A program made the translations under genes and the position numbers. A stretch of DNA of 64,000 nt from Cristatella mucedo (lineage: Eukaryota; Bryozoa; Phylactolaemata; Cristatellidae), in assembly GCA_009760855.2 (NCBI GenBank), contig WPIO01000034.1, forward strand, positions 1,441,001 through 1,505,000. Reading direction: 5' to 3'. The notes beneath the pieces were generated by a model. The model was not told where the DNA came from. It worked only from the letters and a program-made list of their open reading frames with translations, and made no database searches. Below are positions 35,063 through 45,869 of the stretch, in pieces (position 1 is the stretch's first letter; every line of letters starts with the position of its first letter).

Positions 35063-35212
35063 CTTCGACTTTTTTAAGAAAGAATGTTGGGAAGCCGAAA
35101 TGCCAAATACGGAGGAACCAAGTTCCACACGTGCCCATTTTGAGCAGCCGATTGTTTTGCCAGCTTCGACCAGCAAAAAGGCAACAGGTGCTCGGCGGTG
35201 GTGGCAGCTTAC

Positions 35213-35268
35213 ATCTGTAACGCCTGTTACAGTCGCTCGGCACGAAAATGGACTACTCGTTTGGCTTC
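35213..35268 (-). other. Possible extra filamin exon (orphan)
   Basis: Between GTTAACTGCAG|GA and ACAGAT|GTAAGC the frame reads G-S-Q-T-S-S-P-F-S-C-R-A-T-V-T-G-V-T-D, which resembles the S-P-F-x-x-x-V-x-G end of a filamin repeat. Both splice sites look good and its start phase would accept the 39015 exon. Its end is phase 0, which does not fit the phase-1 start of the 34861 exon. It could be an alternative or decayed exon, or chance. Confidence 0.25.
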
Positions 35269-35966
35269 CTGCAGTTAACGTAGGAAGATGTGAACTGCAA
35301 TGTCTGCCAACAACTGCTGCCACGATTGATCTCACTCATCAACCTGCTGAATCTATGGCCTCAATATCCGGCTTCCTTGCTGTGATACCACTTCCTCCGA
35401 TGCTGATGCCTGATCTCACGAATCTTTGCCCGTCCCCGAACTCTGCTGTTCATAATTACGTTGCAACGGTTTGCATACGTGCTAGCAGGTAGTGCCGATC
35501 ATTTCCCACTTGTCTTAATTCGATAAAGTGGATTCGCCTAGTGTTCTCTAGAGGTACTAAATAAAAGACGTATTTTTGTACATTCCCAGTTGCCATTCTA
35601 GGCTCATGGTCACCGCCATTTCAACTGCGAAATACTGTAACACTTGCTGCTAGGGGTTTTGTAAAAGCATAGCTAATGCAAAAAGCTTAGCAGGCTGTTT
35701 TAATACGTTATATTGCTGACATCCAGTTTGGGTTTGCGTACAAAATGCATTGGGGTCCAATCGAAACTCGAGCACATAACCACCTGATCTACAATCGCAG
35801 CTGTAGCACTGGTTGCATATATGTCACATGTAGAGCTCATACACTGGGCTTGCCAATCCTAGTGTATGCAATGTTACAAAGGTCTCCTGTGAATGATGCA
35901 CCGACAGCATTATACGGCTCACTTACGCAGCTGAAAGCCTTGATCTAAATCAAATAAATAAATAAA

Positions 35967-36176
35967 TCCTAGCTGATTAAACAGCCTCTTTTTGAATAGC
36001 GACAGAAGAGCCTTTACGGCTATCACCACCGCTTGCAGTGGCTGGTAGCCTTCACGGCTATCACCACCGCTTGCAGTGGCGATAAAGAATCGCCCACCAC
36101 AGGAATCGAAACCACGACCTCGGGGCCGAGGTCATGAAAGCAACCGCCTTACTTAGTGTGCCATCACGGCTCACCA
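35967..36176 (-). mobile_element. SINE-A copy with an internal duplication
   Basis: A full-length copy on the minus strand. The segment CGGCTATCACCACCGCTTGC is present twice in tandem (36016-36035 and 36056-36075), duplicating the hairpin body. The head and B-box region are otherwise well preserved. Confidence 0.88.
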
Positions 36177-36354
36177 TCTAATCAAGCAGTCAAGCAAAAT
36201 CAGAGAACATAGCCGATAGCTAGTGAGCAGCTGTGATATTAATAAGCTGTACAGGCTGGTACTGCTGGCCATGCTAGAACTAGGTAAGGAGTTGATGCTC
36301 CCAATCAGTGGTCGGCCAGGTACTTACTAGGCACAGGCAGCCGGTTTGGATCGA

Positions 36355-36744
36355 AAAGTCAGTGACAAAACCTTGAAAGTCGATCAGTTGCTTGACTGGG
36401 AGCCAGTGCAGGTCGGTGATAAGTGGTGTGATGTGGAAACTGCGTCGATTACGACAAACAAGCCTAGCTGCGGAGTTTTGCACGAGCTGTAATCGTCTGA
36501 TTGCACATCCCGGTAGGCTAGCAAGCAGTGAGTTACAGAAGTCAAGAAAGGATGTCACAAATGCATGGACCAACTTAGCCGCGGTATCCTTATCTAAGCA
36601 AGCCCGAATTTTAGTAATGTTATGTAGCTGAAAGTAGGCAGACTTGATTGTGGAGCTGATGTGGTCGTCTAACGAGAGGTTACTTTGGAACATAACACCT
36701 AGATTTCGAGCTGATTCAACAGGAGATATGCTGGCAGAGCCGTG
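36355..36744 (-). mobile_element. LINE-A internal fragment
   Basis: The complement encodes [17 protein letters not shown] and N-S-A-A-R-L-V-C-R, identical in type to the C-terminal part of the LINE-A ORF at 5551-6915. Neither end of the LINE is present. Confidence 0.82.
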
Positions 36745-36923
36745 TGACAGAGAGTCTCATCCTGGAACACACTGTCCTACATTTTCCTGGCATAGATAGC
36801 AGTATTTGCAATGCCCACCACCGAGTCCTACTCCTAAAGTCCCACATTAGACGACATTATTCAAGAACACGAGTAATAACCTTGAGATTGGTCTTTACCT
36901 GCTGCTAGCCAGAATGACTGCCA

Positions 36924-37082
<159 letters not shown>

Positions 37083-37440
37083 GAGGCAGATTCGAGCCTC
37101 CACTGTTAGCTACACTGGTCCAAGCACTGGGTTGCATTGAAGTTGCCATTGAGATGCCGGCTTGATTGCAACGTGAGGACCCCCCACCTGCAGAGAGAGG
37201 TGGCGGTGGTAAAGTGAGCATTTATCAGAAGAGCTTCGGTGAACCTCGCGTAGGATAACCCACCAGAGACGCTGTAGTAGGCGAGGCAACCTGCTGCTGT
37301 AGAACCAACCTCAACGAACCGGCACTCGGCCGTTCGGCTAAGCCACTATGGCAAGCAGCAGGATGCACAAGCATTCTCGAGCGTTTGGCATTATGTACAT
37401 GTACCTTGCTAATATTAAAAAGAATGATGAGAACGTGTTC

Positions 37441-37510
37441 TAATAATAATAGTTTGCGTAGCACCATAAGTTGAACTAAATCTCTATCCAGGTGCTTTTC
37501 AAATCCCTTC
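37441..37510 (-). mobile_element. LINE-A/SINE tail remnant
   Basis: The complement of the shared tail is visible: GTAGCACCATAAGTTGAAC, then CTCTATCCAGGTGCTTTTC, after a short (TAA)n. Confidence 0.6.
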
Positions 37511-37762
37511 AAAATAATGACTAACCTAAATAATGGTTAATAAATAATGGCTCTATGTCTAGATCCTTCTTTGGACTGTCATGCAAAAGCAAGTCTGTAC
37601 CCTACTTTACCGTGCACGCGAAAGCAAAAACATGTGCAACCACTGTTGTCGGAGGTCGGGTAAGAAACGGCAGTGAATCATGCACGGGTGGGTGCAAAGA
37701 GAGTGCACGAGCAAAAAAAGAAGAGCTTCGGAGGATCGGCATAGGCATCGGATTACACTTGG

Positions 37763-37926
37763 CTAGCCGCGATGGCTCACTAGGTAAGGTGGTTGCTTTC
37801 ACGATCTTGGTCCCGAGGTCATGGGTTCAAATCCTGTGGTGGGCTATCCTTTATCGCTACTGCTGTAATAGCCATAAAGGCCATTCCTTCGCTATACAAA
37901 AGGGCTGTTAAATCAGCTAGTATTTC
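37763..37926 (+). mobile_element. SINE-A copy
   Basis: Head GCCGCGATGGCTCACTAGGT with A-box-like TGGCTCACTAGG, B-box region GGGTTCAAATCC, tail CTATACAAAAGGGCTGTTAA. The central hairpin is partly deleted. Confidence 0.88.
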
Positions 37927-38410
37927 TTATTTTATAGATATGCAACAGATATGTCCGTTGAAACACGGTGAGAGCTAACCGCAGATGGCACAGCAAAATG
38001 CCAAACTAAGAAGGCTTGCTTCTCGAAGACAGTATGCTCTCTCTACGGTGGAGTGAGTGTTCAAATATATCTTTCATAGTTATAAGTATGGTCATGAGTA
38101 CCTTCTCGAGCTAGGGTTTTGTGAAGGTCCTTTAGAGAAGCTAATGAAATCAACCCTCATTTCAACACTCTAGCTCAGCTGACAGGCAAGCCTAACCTCT
38201 GCTTCAGCCGTCAGATCTATGCACACGACTTCAGCCGTCGGATCACATAAATCTAGTGTTAGGGCTACATATCCCAAGCATGCACTTTGGCAAGGAGGCG
38301 AAGCCGTGATGCCTCCGAGCAACGCTAATAAAGCCCTCGATGGTTAGACGGCTGAGGCCACATGCTGATGCCTCGTCAGATGACAAATAACTAAGGACAA
38401 GGTGACCTCG

Positions 38411-38804
38411 CGAGCAGCAGCGAGCAGCAGCGAGCAGCAGCGAGCAGCAGCGAGCAGCAGCGAGCAGCAGCGAGCAGCAGCGAGCAGCAGCGAGCAGCAG
38501 CGAGCAGCAGCGAGCAGCAGCGAGCAGCAGCGAGCAGCAGCGAGCAGCAGCGAGCAGCAGCGAGCAGCAGCGAGCAGCAGCAGCGAGCAGCAGCGAGGAG
38601 CAGCGAGCAGCAGCGAGCAGCAGCGAGCAGCAGCGAGCAGCAGCGAGCAGCAGCGAGCAGCAGCGAGCAGCAGCGAGCAGCAGCGAGCAGCAGCGAGCAA
38701 GCAGCAGCAGCGAGCAGCAGCGAGCAGCAGCGAGCAGCAGCGAGCAGCAGCGAGCAGCAGCGAGCAGCAGCGAGCAGCAGCGAGCAGCAGCGAGCAAGCA
38801 GCAG
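38411..38804. repeat. Minisatellite of the 10-bp unit CGAGCAGCAG
   Basis: Nearly forty head-to-tail copies of CGAGCAGCAG with very few variants: one extra CAG near 38581, one C-to-G change near 38597, and GCAAGCAGCAG near 38697 and 38796. Because the unit is 10 bp, all frames on both strands stay open, producing spurious ORFs of S-S-E-Q-Q-R-A-A-A type. It lies about 0.2 kb downstream of the linker exon donor. Confidence 0.97.
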
Positions 38805-39014
38805 CTCATTTCACAGCCACACCTTTTTTATTCACATCTCGAGATGCAGCCTTCTAAACTCACATACGATTGCTTCAAACCTAATGCCATTGCTGCTGCT
38901 GCTGGGCCACTGTGGCAGCGTTCTCAGCAACCTGCGGCAGCTGCTGCCTCAGGTTGCAGAGAACGCTGCAGACTGGGGAGGCGTTAAACATGCAGAGCCT
39001 GTGCAACTGCTCAC

Positions 39015-39210
39015 CCGTGAAGGTGTTCTTGAGCTCCGGCTGCAGTTGCTGGATGTTGTAGATGCTGACCGGGCTGCTGCCAGCCGCGCCTGCATAGGAC
39101 CGACTGGACATATCCTGTTCAAGCGGTTTGCCAGAGTAATCAACGCCAGCACCTGGAACGACGCGTCCGCATCCCGCGGGATGTGCTTGCTTTGCCTCAG
39201 CCAGGCAGAG
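39015..39210 (-). CDS. Probable exon: linker between the CH domains and the Ig rod
   Basis: The open frame carries V-D-Y-S-G-K-P-L-E-Q-D-M-S-S-R-S and S-I-Y-N-I-Q-Q-L-Q-P-E-L-K-N-T-F-T, and ends at a strong donor, TTCACGG|GTGAGC. The last single base joins in frame with the exon at 34861. The chosen acceptor, CCGCATGCCGGCAG|CTC, follows a pyrimidine-rich run and is in phase 0, which matches the phase-0 end of the 47205 exon. An alternative acceptor (TCGTTCCAG|GT, exon start 39152) keeps the same frame. I do not recognise a domain in it. The surrounding DNA is GC-rich to about 39.6 kb and may hold a further exon in another frame. Confidence 0.6.
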
Positions 39211-39650
39211 CTGCCGGCATGCGGAGGCGACGGTGACGGAAGCAAAGCGGTCTGACCGGTCTGGTCCCACGTGGGCTCAAGTGGCTGCCTCGAGCGACTG
39301 TCTGCGACCAGTTGTGGTGGCGCCTGCACGCTCGTGGGTCAAGTGCTCGCTCGCTCGCTCGCGACGGCAACCCGAGTGGCCTCGAGCTCGGCCTGAGCTC
39401 GGTCAGGGCAGCTGACAAGCTGCGGCTCAGCTCGGGGAGCTGAAGCTGAGCCGGCAGAGCCAAGGGTGGGCGGCTGCTCAGCTTGTCAGTGGCAGGCACA
39501 GACATAGCGACCCTGGAGATGACAGCCGCCTGGCTGGTTAGAGAGACCGATGCCTGGCTAATGACATTGAGTGATGGTAATATTTTGAATGCCACAGCCG
39601 CCTCCACTGCTGAAAAGCTGCTAGGCTGCCCCTGAAGCTCGTCCGTGCAA
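39211..39650 (-). other. GC-rich block upstream of the linker exon; possible further exon or promoter
   Basis: High GC and CpG. The minus-strand frames here look compositionally coding (for example A-Q-A-E-L-E-A-T-R-V-A-V-A-S-E-R in one frame, V-I-S-Q-A-S-V-S-L-T-S-Q-A-A-V in another). No single frame connects to the linker exon without an extra intron. It contains the inverted repeat CTGACAAGCTG/CAGCTTGTCAG (39411-39421 and 39479-39489). An internal promoter for a rod-only isoform is one possibility; I cannot show it. Confidence 0.35.
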
Positions 39651-39659
39651 GGTTAATGC

Positions 39660-40700
39660 TGGCTGGCTACTGCTGCTGACAGCCCAACGGATTAAGAGGG
39701 AAAAGGCGTTTCGGCGAAATGCAGAACACCATCGGCCAATGCTCCGTATGCTTTGCCGATTTCCCCTATGAAACCCTTCTAGACAGTGAGCTAATGGCAG
39801 TTTGTATTTCTACAGTGTGCACACTCGTATATATCAATACAAACAATAATGGGGAAGAAATAGAGTCTGCTAAACTAGGGGTAAAGGGTGACAGTTTGCT
39901 GACATTGGCAATGAGCCGCCAGTGGTCGATGCACAGGATGATTGATATTGCATACGAATTAAACACGTGTCTACTTGAGTATTAGCTCACCTGCGTCATC
40001 TCAGTCCGTCAGCAGCCAGTGTGCACTTTTGTTGGGGATCATCTGCCATGAACTGCATTCGGTCAATGCTGATGTCTCAGGAAGCACCTGACTAGGCAGG
40101 ATAGGCTTGCAAAAGGGGAGACAGCACAAATCCGAAGCTTCTACAAAGCTGTTGTGTACAGAGAAGCATCCATACTCAAACGCTGGCTCCTGCTAGCCTC
40201 TGTACTTGGGGATTTCTGTCACCAGAAGGCAGGAGCAGCACATTTCCCCACCCACAAAAACCAGTTAATACAGAACGTCTCTTCATCTCTCGAAAAACGA
40301 CAGTTCATTGAGCTGTGAGAACCAAGGCTTCACTATCGCTCTGCAGCGCCGTGCCTTCAATTGTATAGCTTGTGGTGAGCAGAAGCAGGGCTCAACAATA
40401 CAAATTCACAGTTTCCAGTTGAATGATAACAGCTTTTTGTCAGTTTTAATTTCGCATCACAACGAGAAAAATGCTCACACGGTTCCCCATGCGATCAGAT
40501 CAGATCAGAGCCAAGAGAATATTAAAAGTTGCAAGCCACATGAAGAAGAAAGGTGCACTAAAGGCAGCACCTCATGATATACCACAGCTTACTAGTTTGA
40601 TTATGCAGGACTTCTGCATAATCAATGTAATTATATATATATATAATAGTAATAATAATTATATTATAATTAATAATAATTGTATAATAATAATAATAGT
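39660..40700. other. Intronic DNA with nothing recognised
   Basis: No exon or repeat copy identified. It ends in an AT-rich (TAA/ATA) stretch at 40630-40708. Confidence 0.4.
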
Positions 40701-40708
40701 AATAATAA

Positions 40709-40884
40709 GAGCCGTGATGGCACGCTAGGTAAGGCGGTTGCTTTCACGACCTCGGTCCCGAGGTCGTGGGTTCGATTCCTGTGGTGGGCGATTCTTTATC
40801 ACCACTGCAAGCGGTGGTGATAGCCGTAAAGGCTCTTCTGTCGCTATACAAAAAGCGGCTGTTTAATCAGCTAGGATTTATTTT
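40709..40884 (+). mobile_element. SINE-A copy (best preserved)
   Basis: Complete copy. Head GAGCCGTGATGGCACGCTAG, B box GGTTCGATTCC, then a hairpin TATCACCAC-TGCAAGCG-GTGGTGATA, then GCCGTAAAGGCTCTTCTG and the tail CTATACAAAAAGCGGCTGTT. Useful as the reference for the family. Confidence 0.92.
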
Positions 40885-41499
40885 ATTATTATTTATAATA
40901 TAATATAATAATTATATAATAAAAATATAATAATTATTATGCATTATTGCTGCTTACGGTACGTACGGCCGTCGGAGCTCTATGCCATGCAGCCATGTGG
41001 CTGCTGTAGTGTCTCTGCCCCAAAAAACCAAGACCGCTCCCAGCTCCTCGAAAACCACGACTGAATGGACAGTCCCCGAGCCGAACGCCAGCGAACGCCT
41101 AGCGAGACTAGAGCGTCTAGAGTGTCTAAAGAGGCCAAAATTGTGCAGAGCAGAAACGTCCGGGACCTGGCATCAGAAGACATGTGTAACGCGTGCGCAG
41201 ATCTCGAGCCCTTCGTGCTGACAAATCGAGATGTCAGACACACTGCCACTCAAGGCTAGGATCTGAGAATCTGTCGACTCTTGAGTTGCCAGAAATGTAG
41301 CTTCCCATTTGCCAGCCATGACCCAGCAGCCTTCCTTCAAGAGCGAGCAATACCCATACAGCTTGTCTGTTCCAGGCCGAGTCAATTTTCACAACTGCAC
41401 ATTTTCGTATCATAAAGAAGAAACACGTAACTGGAATGTAGCCTGACTCCTACATTTTAAGCCAATTATCCTGTAGGACATTAAGGTTGGCAGCTGAGG

Positions 41500-41642
41500 A
41501 CGACGAAGTGGGCGCTATGCTATATCGTAGGATCGACTCCTGCGGTGGACGATCCCTTATCGTCACTGCAAGCAGTGCTGATAGCCGTAAAGGCTCTTCT
41601 GTCGCTATATAAAAGAGGCTGTTAATCAGCTAGAATCTATTT
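41500..41642 (+). mobile_element. SINE-A copy (5' eroded)
   Basis: B-box-like GATCGACTCCTGCGG, body GTCACTGCAAGCAGTGCTG, tail CTATATAAAAGAGGCTGTTA. Confidence 0.85.
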
Positions 41643-41644
41643 AT

Positions 41645-42550
41645 TTATGTTCCCACCTTTGTCAAAGGAACTTTCCTGCGAAAGCGCCAGCTCAACTTGC
41701 TAGCCGCAATTAGGAATTTTCCCTTTCGGTGGCTTCTATGCTGCCACAGTCAGTGGCTTGGCTGCCGTTTGCACGAACCTGTGGTGGAGCACGTGGGTCG
41801 GTTGCCTCGATCTGACCTCAAAGGTTAATGTCCGGAGGCTGCTACCACCGGGCTCGCTCGCCAGCTGATGCCTGAATGCGACGCCTCTTACTTAGGCTGC
41901 CTCCATTGTCAGGAGACCAAGAGAGCAAACGAAGCCAGCCTGTCCCACCGGGCGCCGTTTACCGCAACGGCAGCCTCCGATGGCCGAGGCTCGAATAAAT
42001 TGATGGGAGCATTAGGTCGACATGTTGGGGTGCTAGACGGCAGGGAAATGAACTGCCGAACGGGACAAAGATCGCATACATCGAGCCTCTGTCTGTGTTA
42101 CTCCTGTGTCGCTTGGCATCTTTTGCTAAATGATACAATAAACGCAGCCAGGTGCTTTCATTCACAATAATTTCTCAAAACAACGGTCCTCGTTTCATGA
42201 GGTCGGTGCAATCCTTCATTACCACTGATTCTTGAGCCATAGAAACTTTTTCGAGCACACAAGGGATCTCCGAACTGTAACGAAACCAACTTCAGGCTAC
42301 ACATTATTTCAAAGGAATGGATAGGTAATTTATGGATTTGCAATTTTCTTCAGAAATGCAGACCTGGAATCTAGTTAAAGCGATACTTAGCAATTTCTTT
42401 CTGACACCAAATATCCCTATCCACTAAATACCAATGGAAATTTACGGTCACACTGTGGTGCGGTAGCTACGTTTTTTCTAGTTTCTTTGCTATACCCGAT
42501 CTATCGTCAGAACGTGAGACAGAAATACGGAAGTTAATATAAAAATTAAA
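41645..42550. other. Intronic DNA with nothing recognised
   Basis: No supported exon or repeat family. Confidence 0.4.
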
Positions 42551-42554
42551 AAAA

Positions 42555-42692
42555 TATATAATTCATATGTATAACGCCCTAAGAGAACTTAATCTCTATT
42601 AAAGCGCTTCACATATGACTCAGGGCTCGAGCTCACGACTTCAGCCAGACCTTGGTCGGGGCGAGAGCTTTAACCGCTGGACCAAATCCGTA
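42555..42692 (-). mobile_element. SINE-B copy
   Basis: The complement has the head GGTCCAGCGGTTAAAGCTCT, the B-box region GTGAGCTCGAGCCC, and a tail reading AGATTAAGTTCTCTTAGGGC. It is in antisense to the SINE-B copies at 14171 and 47869. Confidence 0.85.
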
Positions 42693-43359
42693 CAAAGGCC
42701 ACTTGTCATATAGCTTGGTACGTGATTTGGAACACGAAACTGATATTTTTACAAAGAGATAAAATATTGATATGAGCCAACATTATCTAGAGATTTTTAC
42801 CATATCTAATTGTACATTTATAAATTTTCTACCCGTAAACACTGAGCAGACAAAATAGCGTGAATCAACATCATAAGGTATGAGGTATACTGCTGTCAGC
42901 AACAATTCAGCTTCTCGCTTTTGCCATCCTGTGTACTAGGAGCAGACTCTTTGCTATGGAGTACAATTTCGGGACGACGATTTCCCGCACGCCGAGAAGT
43001 TTAAAGGTTTCACCAAAGCAGCAACATGCAGAAGGCAGAAGGACTCCTTCAGCTGAACTCCGACGTCATCTCCAGGAATGGCTGGAATTTAAGGACACCC
43101 TCTCTACGCAAGGATTCAGGACAGCATCGCAGTGGACAGGCACCAAAGCCAAGCGCTCTTAATAAAGAACTCTGAGCTTAGCAGATGCACGAAGCTTTAC
43201 TACGCCACAGGCAACACTTGGTGATTTCGTGTGTCCGAGTTTTTGTCACCCATTAATGAATTCACCATCCTTTCCATATTCTCCTGGAGCAAATGTCCCA
43301 CATTGCTTCTTAGCCTCTTCAAGACAGCGTGCATCACACATACATATGCATTACATATC

Positions 43360-43740
43360 CAGTGGCAGAACCAGTGGGGTAGGGGGCATTTGTCCCCCTC
43401 CTGCTGCCGGTCAGCAACCAGTTAGTCCCCTATTCCTATGCCAAACAGTCACCAACGATGCAGGTGCGCCTTGGAATACACTTGATGTGAAACGGCCGAG
43501 TTCATGTCGTATAAGCGCAATGATTTGGGTGCTACACTCTTTCATTGATTCTGGGTCTAGCCATGGCGACGCGAAAATATTTTCGGTCCGGCCCCTCTAC
43601 AAAAAAAGCTGATGTTCCGAAGTTCAGCAAAGTTGATGCCCCCCTAGAAAAAAATCCTGGCTTCGCTGCTGCACTGTCACTCACAGATTGGAACAGGTTG
43701 CAGCAGTCCAACTTGAATAGGCATACCTTTCTTGTATGAG
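43360..43740 (+). mobile_element. Possible hAT-type transposon 5' fragment
   Basis: The left end CAGTGGCAGAACCAGTGGGG, with the G-rich then C-rich GCATTTGTCCCCCTCC, looks like the terminus of many hAT elements. A short plus-strand ORF (43563-43739) starts M-A-T-R-K-Y-F-R and carries K-K-A-D-V-P-K-F-S-K, reminiscent of the N-terminus of hAT transposases. No right end or transposase core was found. Confidence 0.3.
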
Positions 43741-44068
43741 CAGCAGCTAAGGTTTCCTGATTTCCCATACTCGTGGGGAATGCATCTGATGATGAGTTCT
43801 GACCGATGGATATTTCGGAGTGAGCCAGGCTCGACCGATAGATGTACAGCCTGCAAATACGGCGAGGAGAAATGACACAGATGCAGCGAAAAGGCAGACA
43901 AATAGAAGGAGGAAAAGCTCGGCTAAATATGCATCATTCTCAGCATTTCCAATGCCCAGAGCGTATTGGCTAAATTAATCTTTAGCTGACATTCAGAAAC
44001 TTAGCACTCAGAGTCTTCTAGCTCAACGTAGCTCATCTCTAGCTCACGCACCTCCTGAAAATACTAAT

Positions 44069-44130
44069 ACATTTGATAAAGCGCCCTCAGAGAACTCAAC
44101 TTCCTTCTAGGCGCTTTACATTTGTTGCAA
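44069..44130 (-). mobile_element. LINE-A tail fragment
   Basis: The complement of the LINE-A 3' end: TTGATAAAGCGCCCTCAGAG and TTCTAGGCGCTTTACATTTG. Strongly 5' truncated. Confidence 0.75.
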
Positions 44131-44285
44131 AGGAAACTCGATTCGGCGTCTCAGCATTTCTTCTTGCTTGCTATTACTTAGAGCTGTGACGTGGTCGCCA
44201 CGACCTTGTCGGTATTTATTTTTTTTGGACTGTATTAGACCGCCAGCTCTCCCCAGATTCTCTTTCCTTTACACAGATACTAAAT

Positions 44286-44458
44286 AAATCCTAGCTGATT
44301 AAACAGCATCTTTTTGTATAGCGACAGAAGAGTCTTTACGGCTATCACCACCGCTTGCAGTGGCGATAGGGAATCGCCCACGGCAGGAATTGAACCCACG
44401 ACCTCGGGACTGAGGTCGTGAAAGCAATCGCCTTACCCAGTGGGCCATCACGGCTCAC
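44286..44458 (-). mobile_element. SINE-A copy
   Basis: A complete copy on the minus strand: head GAGCCGTGATGGCCCACTGG, B-box region GTGGGTTCAATTCCTGCC, hairpin body, tail TATACAAAAAGATGCTGTTT. Confidence 0.9.
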
Positions 44459-44459
44459 T

Positions 44460-45790
44460 TCTACTGTCATAGGTTGCAAGAGTTTTATGCTCGCGCAGTT
44501 ATCCTTTCCTAGATTAACTGATTTTCCTTTTTACCGTGCACAGCGTACTTAATAGTTTGTGCAGGAATCAGAGTCGTTAAGACCTAAGCTTAACTAAAAT
44601 TTCATTGGCAAAACTATTTTATTTAGAGACTCAGTTTCTGCATGAAAACTTAGTCTGATCTGATTCAGGCTTAATGCTTTATTAGGCTTTGATACAGTCG
44701 AGGACATTTGTGAGCTTTTTCCATTTGCTACAGCGACTATGCTTGTTGCTCCCAACGTTCCCTCATTGAATATAGTTTGGACATCTAGAAATTTAGAAAA
44801 CTTCAGCTTCAGTGAAACTGAACCCGAGAAATTTGATATTATTGTCGGCCAGCCTCACGGATGCTTTATTTTGCCGAATCTGGTAGTTAGGATGCCGGGA
44901 TCTATGACACTACGATGCACCGATTTACGGGAACTTAAAAATCAAATAAAAAAAATCAATCAATTAAAAATCAATTTAAGAAGAAAGACTATAAAAGATT
45001 ATGTATATATGTATATAAATAGAATAATAGATATAAATAATAATATAATAATAATAATAAATAGATATAAAGACTATGAGTCGTGCAGTCGCTTCAGTGA
45101 TTTATAACCAGACTTTAAAGTTCTAAGTTGATGAATGCACGAGATAGAACACTGTACTAAAAGATTTAGTGACATCAAAGAGGTAGGGCCTCACTACAGT
45201 AGAGCTTGCTTTATAAAGATTGTGTGAATATGAAACGGGACTGCTTACTTCTACAACATCAGCTGGATAATGGGTACTTTGGCCATTGTGAGGATATTAG
45301 CTTGTCTTGATCTTATAAATTTTCCAGGTAAGACTATCTGACAAAAGTGCCGCAGATATCTCTTCTGAGAAACCAGTACAACAGAAATATATATTTAGGC
45401 ATTTTGAAAACCAAATTCTCTACAATTAAAAATTCTTGAACATGAGATTAGTATGTTCAAAAGTCTAGAATGCTTTACACCGTACTGCAGAATGAAAAAC
45501 CCTGTCAGCCTCAATGGTCTGGGTCGTGCAAAACGAGTATATAGACACGAACAGCAACGTAATCTGAATGCTTAGACCGTGGCTGGCCATCTGGCTGACC
45601 GCTTACTTAATACTTTCAGTGCGATCTTGCTTGTTCGCTCTTCTGGTAAAATGAGGATGGACAAAAGGCCTGGAATTTGCGGAATCACGCAAATAAGCAA
45701 GTTCATGCTAGATTGTAGCAGTAGTTAGCTTAAGTAAGTAGCGTTTAATAATAGTATTATATGTGAATAAATCTATTAACTTATCTCTCT
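44460..45790. other. Intronic DNA with nothing recognised
   Basis: AT-rich, with a low-complexity AATA stretch around 44940-45070. The ORF at 44739-45107 shows no domain. Confidence 0.4.
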
Positions 45791-45796
45791 TCCTTC

Positions 45797-45853
<57 letters not shown>

Positions 45854-45862
45854 CATATATAG
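45797..45862. repeat. (CT)n/(AT)n microsatellite
   Basis: Short CT tract followed by about 45 bp of AT with ATGT interruptions. Confidence 0.9.
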
Positions 45863-45869
45863 ATTCAAT

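Noticed and set aside
38411-38804. CRISPR-like array
   Set aside because: The units are directly contiguous with no spacers, in an animal gene intron.
38402-38857. Open frames of Q/A/S/E/R repeats on both strands
   Set aside because: Produced by the 10-bp CGAGCAGCAG minisatellite, which keeps every frame open.
40709-40884. tRNA gene
   Set aside because: The A and B boxes belong to a SINE head. There is no full cloverleaf with an acceptor stem, and the same sequence recurs many times with a SINE body and tail.
42956-43162. 68-codon plus-strand ORF followed by AATAAA
   Set aside because: The AATAAA just after the stop is suggestive, but the peptide has no recognised family, no promoter or intron evidence, and lies in a gene intron on the opposite strand.
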